From: Candidatus Berkelbacteria bacterium
Lineage (GTDB): Bacteria; Patescibacteriota; UBA1384; 2-12-FULL-50-11
Direction of reading: 5' to 3'
DNA length: 32,742 nucleotides
Assembly (NCBI GenBank): GCA_030650195.1
Contig: JAUSEP010000051.1
Location: forward strand, 1-32,742
Below the pieces are notes generated by a model. The model was not told the origin of the DNA, searched no databases, and was given only the letters and a program-made list of their open reading frames with translations. Shown here in pieces: positions 30,709-32,742 of the stretch. Numbering within the stretch: position 1 is the stretch's first letter; each line of letters begins with the position of its first letter. The position numbers were made by a program, and so were the translations under genes.

Positions 30709-31296
30709 ATGGCAACCACCGACGAGCAACGGATAGTTGAGCTCGAGCAAGAGATAACCAAACTTAGAAGTCAGCTTACCACTGACGAACTAACAAAAAT
30801 TCTTAACCGTAAGGGGTTGATTGAAATCCTCAGGCCTTGGGCTCGAGAAGTTGCCTACCAGTTAGCCAATCCTGATCGTCGCAAGGCCCTGATCGTTCGG
30901 GCTCTTTCGCTAGTATTTGTAGATATTGATCGTTTCAAAGGCATTAATGACCGTTATGGGCACCAGGCCGGCGACCTAGCGCTAAAAACAGTCGCTAAAA
31001 TTTTAAAAGAGAATGTTAGAGAGATTGACATTGTTGGGCGATACGGAGGAGAAGAGATAGTATTAGGGCTGATTGGTGCCAATCTAGGAGATAGTAAAAA
31101 GATTTCCGAACATTTACGTAAAAAAATTGCTGATACACCAATCAAATTTCGCGATCAAATAATCAACGTTACAGCTAGTTTCGGAGTAGCGGCTCTGTCA
31201 GCGGATTTGAACCTAGACGAGCTCATTAAACGAGCCGACGAAGCGTTGTACCGAGCAAAGGAAACTGGCCGCAACAAGGTTGTTACGGCTTCGTAG
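30709..31296 (+). CDS. GGDEF diguanylate cyclase
   Basis: A 195-residue protein producing c-di-GMP from two GTP. A short coiled coil (about 5-25) precedes the GGDEF domain: TDELTKILNRKGL, LVFVDIDRFKGINDRYGHQAGD, then GRYGGEEIV, the active GGEE form. The inhibitory I-site RxxD (REID) is exactly 5 residues before GGEE, so product feedback is likely. DEALYRAKETGRNKV closes the domain. There is no sensor or membrane segment. TGCTACCCT, an extended -10, ends 6 nt before the ATG. A longer frame back to 30601 has no support. Confidence 0.9.
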   Translation: MATTDEQRIVELEQEITKLRSQLTTDELTKILNRKGLIEILRPWAREVAYQLANPDRRKALIVRALSLVFVDIDRFKGINDRYGHQAGDLALKTVAKILKENVREIDIVGRYGGEEIVLGLIGANLGDSKKISEHLRKKIADTPIKFRDQIINVTASFGVAALSADLNLDELIKRADEALYRAKETGRNKVVTAS

Positions 31297-31322
31297 CCCC
31301 GGGTAGATGGTTGCCTTATTTG

Positions 31323-31889
31323 TTACCGAGGAGGCAACACTTTCCAGTCACCAGAATCGTTTGACAAGCTAATAAATTCGCAATCACCGATATTTTCTAA
31401 CTCCCCCTTATGTAGAATTTCTCTGTAAATACACCTAATTGATCCAGCATGAGCAACCAAGGCTACGATTTTGTATGGGGCGGTGGTCATCTGATTCCAA
31501 GCAGCCTTGATTCGTTTGGAGAACTCTGTGTAAGATTCTCCGTTCGGTAGGGTATTGTTTCGGTCTTCCAACAGTTCTACCAAATCCGGAAACCTATCCA
31601 CTGCCTCGTCCTTCTTCATGCCGGTTAACGAGCCGTAATAATTACGCTCCCTGAAGTTGGGCATAATGACTATTTTATCCTTACTTTGACTGAAGAGCTT
31701 CTGAGCTGTTGAAAGGGCGCGGATTCGCGGGCTGGAGTAGACTACCTCAATACCCTCATCCTCCAATTCTTTGGCGAGTTTCTTTGCCTGATCCTCGCCC
31801 TTTTCTGTCAGCGCGTCATCGTAGTCACCCCCGTACCGATTTTCTATATCACTCGTAGACTCGCCGTGACGGATAAGGAAGATCTTCAT
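31323..31889 (-). CDS. histidine phosphatase family protein (phosphoglycerate mutase-like)
   Basis: A 188-residue enzyme of the branch-1 histidine phosphatase clan. FLIRHGEST holds the phospho-accepting His (residue 8). SSPRIRALSTAQ supplies the second Arg, FRERNYYGSLTG the Glu region and ALVAHAGSIR the second His. It could be a phosphatase for metabolites or a mutase; length and the absence of the long mutase insertions favour phosphatase. It lies immediately downstream of tRNA-Lys on the same strand, 6 nt apart, and may be cotranscribed. Confidence 0.88.
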   Translation of the reverse strand: MKIFLIRHGESTSDIENRYGGDYDDALTEKGEDQAKKLAKELEDEGIEVVYSSPRIRALSTAQKLFSQSKDKIVIMPNFRERNYYGSLTGMKKDEAVDRFPDLVELLEDRNNTLPNGESYTEFSKRIKAAWNQMTTAPYKIVALVAHAGSIRCIYREILHKGELENIGDCEFISLSNDSGDWKVLPPR

Positions 31890-31895
31890 GTGTTG

Positions 31896-31967
31896 TAGGC
31901 CCGGCGGGAATCGAACCCGCTACGCTCTCCTTAAAAGGGAGACGCTCTACCAATGAGCTACGAGCCT
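31896..31967 (-). tRNA. tRNA-Lys (UUU)
   Basis: On the minus strand a full cloverleaf is visible. The acceptor stem is AGGCTCG/CGGGCCT (one G-U), the D arm GCTC/GAGC and the anticodon stem TCTCC/GGAGA with loop CTTTTAA, giving anticodon TTT. The T arm is GCGGG-TTCGATT-CCCGC and the discriminator is A. CCA is not encoded. Confidence 0.95.
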
Positions 31968-32027
31968 GTAAAAATAGCGCAATATACCCTAATATTTTAG
32001 ATTAATTTACTCTAAAACTCAATTGCT

Positions 32028-32741
32028 CTACGGGGTTTTCTGTAGGTAATTAAATGCGCTCGTTGCAGCGACGGCCCCCATAGCGGCTGCCGTGACATCT
32101 TGTTTAAAATGTCCAAAGAAGTTTGTAGCATCACCAGCGGCAAAAACGCCTTCAATATTCGTTTCCATCATATTGTCTACTGCAACATAACCGTGTGAGT
32201 CGAGTTTAATTTCTAGAGATTCAACTAGCTCCATTTCTGGGACAGCACCTATCTCAACAAATAATCCATCGAGTTTTAGTTCTTTGTCGTTAGAAAGTCT
32301 AACGCCAGTTAGACGATCCTCGCCAAGAATCTCTTTAACCTGGGAATTTGGTAAGACTTCTACTTTTTGACCAAGATATGGTTTAAGTCGCTCGGCGTTA
32401 ATAGGCTCAGGATGCAACTTGCCTCCACGGACGATCATATAAATTTTTGATGCGTACTGTACGGCCAGAAGCGCTCCTTTAACGGAAGCATCTCCGCTCC
32501 CAACGATAGCAATGGTTTTTCCTTTATAAAGCGGTCCGTCGCAAGTAGTACAGTAATGGACGCCCTTCCCAAGAGAAAACTCATCTTCTTTTGGTAGATT
32601 AAGCTTGCGTCTGGCGGCACCGTGAGTAAAGATAACCGACTTTGCAAGATATTCCTCTCCCGCTTCCCCAGTTAATTTAAATCCACCGTCAGACTTGGTT
32701 ATTTTTTGAATTTTATCGGCGACAACCTTGGCACCTAGTGC
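32028..32741 (-). CDS. trxB: thioredoxin reductase (partial, N-terminus outside window)
   Basis: The last 237 residues of an FAD/NADPH-dependent thioredoxin reductase, which keeps thioredoxin reduced. The redox disulfide is in VHYCTTCDGPLYKGK. The NADPH site follows as IAIVGSGDAS and the C-terminal FAD site is GVFAAGDAT, with QDVTAAAMGAVAA. The frame is open to the window edge at 32741, so roughly 70-80 N-terminal residues lie outside. Smaller frames at 32028-32438 and 32435-32647 are pieces or shadows of this one. Confidence 0.93.
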   Translation of the reverse strand, partial: ALGAKVVADKIQKITKSDGGFKLTGEAGEEYLAKSVIFTHGAARRKLNLPKEDEFSLGKGVHYCTTCDGPLYKGKTIAIVGSGDASVKGALLAVQYASKIYMIVRGGKLHPEPINAERLKPYLGQKVEVLPNSQVKEILGEDRLTGVRLSNDKELKLDGLFVEIGAVPEMELVESLEIKLDSHGYVAVDNMMETNIEGVFAAGDATNFFGHFKQDVTAAAMGAVAATSAFNYLQKTP

Positions 32742-32742
32742 C

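Noticed and set aside
30329-30750. Minus-strand ORFs of 90 and 94 codons at 30329-30601 and 30466-30750
   Set aside because: No ribosome site at their starts and they overlap the membrane protein or the diguanylate cyclase; only the SD-led 43-codon frame at 30456-30587 has any support.

Overview
The window looks like a chromosomal segment of a small-genome bacterium, most likely a Patescibacteria/CPR lineage. The evidence is compact genes, housekeeping genes of bacterial type (ruvC, yebC, grpE, dnaK, a short dnaJ, trxB), a two-gene ComEC lacking its N-terminal OB-fold region, and many genes whose -10 box sits 6-8 nt before the ATG, so their mRNAs are probably leaderless. TGA is used as a stop (for example grpE and the gene ending at 15875), so this is not a UGA-recoding lineage. 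I cannot name the species.

Layout. 1-6660 is a minus-strand run, transcribed ruvC, galT-like, GT4 glycosyltransferase, alpha/alpha-barrel glycosidase-like protein, APH-type kinase, then a GH94 glycoside phosphorylase that leaves the window at its C-terminus. The five sugar genes are tightly packed and probably form one carbohydrate pathway. 6746-9868 holds a small anchored Cys protein, yebC and the split comEC pair. 9927-13132 is grpE and dnaK, separated by two minus-strand accessory genes. 13243-20787 is an accessory island: unknown acidic and coiled-coil proteins, a possible HEPN protein, an anchored HNH-WYL protein, a broken PEP-CTERM protein gene, an SRA-like HNH nuclease, a PD-(D/E)XK nuclease with a PUA/EVE-like C-terminus, and an RHH/PIN toxin-antitoxin module lying between a truncated 5' copy and the full copy of a Cas4/RecB-like nuclease gene. 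20864-22001 has two orphan minus genes and a putative small RNA. 22181-25954 encodes membrane-anchored extracytoplasmic proteins, including a zinc-peptidase-like protein. 26065-27308 is a phosphoesterase-dnaJ operon. 27375-28124 is an HTH/sigma-region-4 fusion followed by a structured RNA region. 28247-32742 holds a nitronate monooxygenase-like enzyme, a membrane protein with a CTG start, a diguanylate cyclase, a histidine phosphatase, tRNA-Lys and the 3' part of trxB.

How the parts connect. dnaK and the phosphoesterase-dnaJ operon carry the same inverted repeat (TGTAAAG-N4-CTTTACA) at their promoters, which suggests one regulator for the chaperone system. Downstream of dnaK, the last 65 bp of its coding region recur at the end of an unrelated gene, and near-identical GC-rich terminators follow dnaK and two accessory genes, so the dnaK 3' end appears to be a site of repeated gene gain. 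The SRA-HNH and PD-(D/E)XK/PUA genes are adjacent and look like a modification-dependent restriction pair. Two gene populations are visible: resident genes with ATG starts and leaderless-type promoters, and accessory genes with strong Shine-Dalgarno sequences, often GTG/TTG/CTG starts and strong hairpin terminators.
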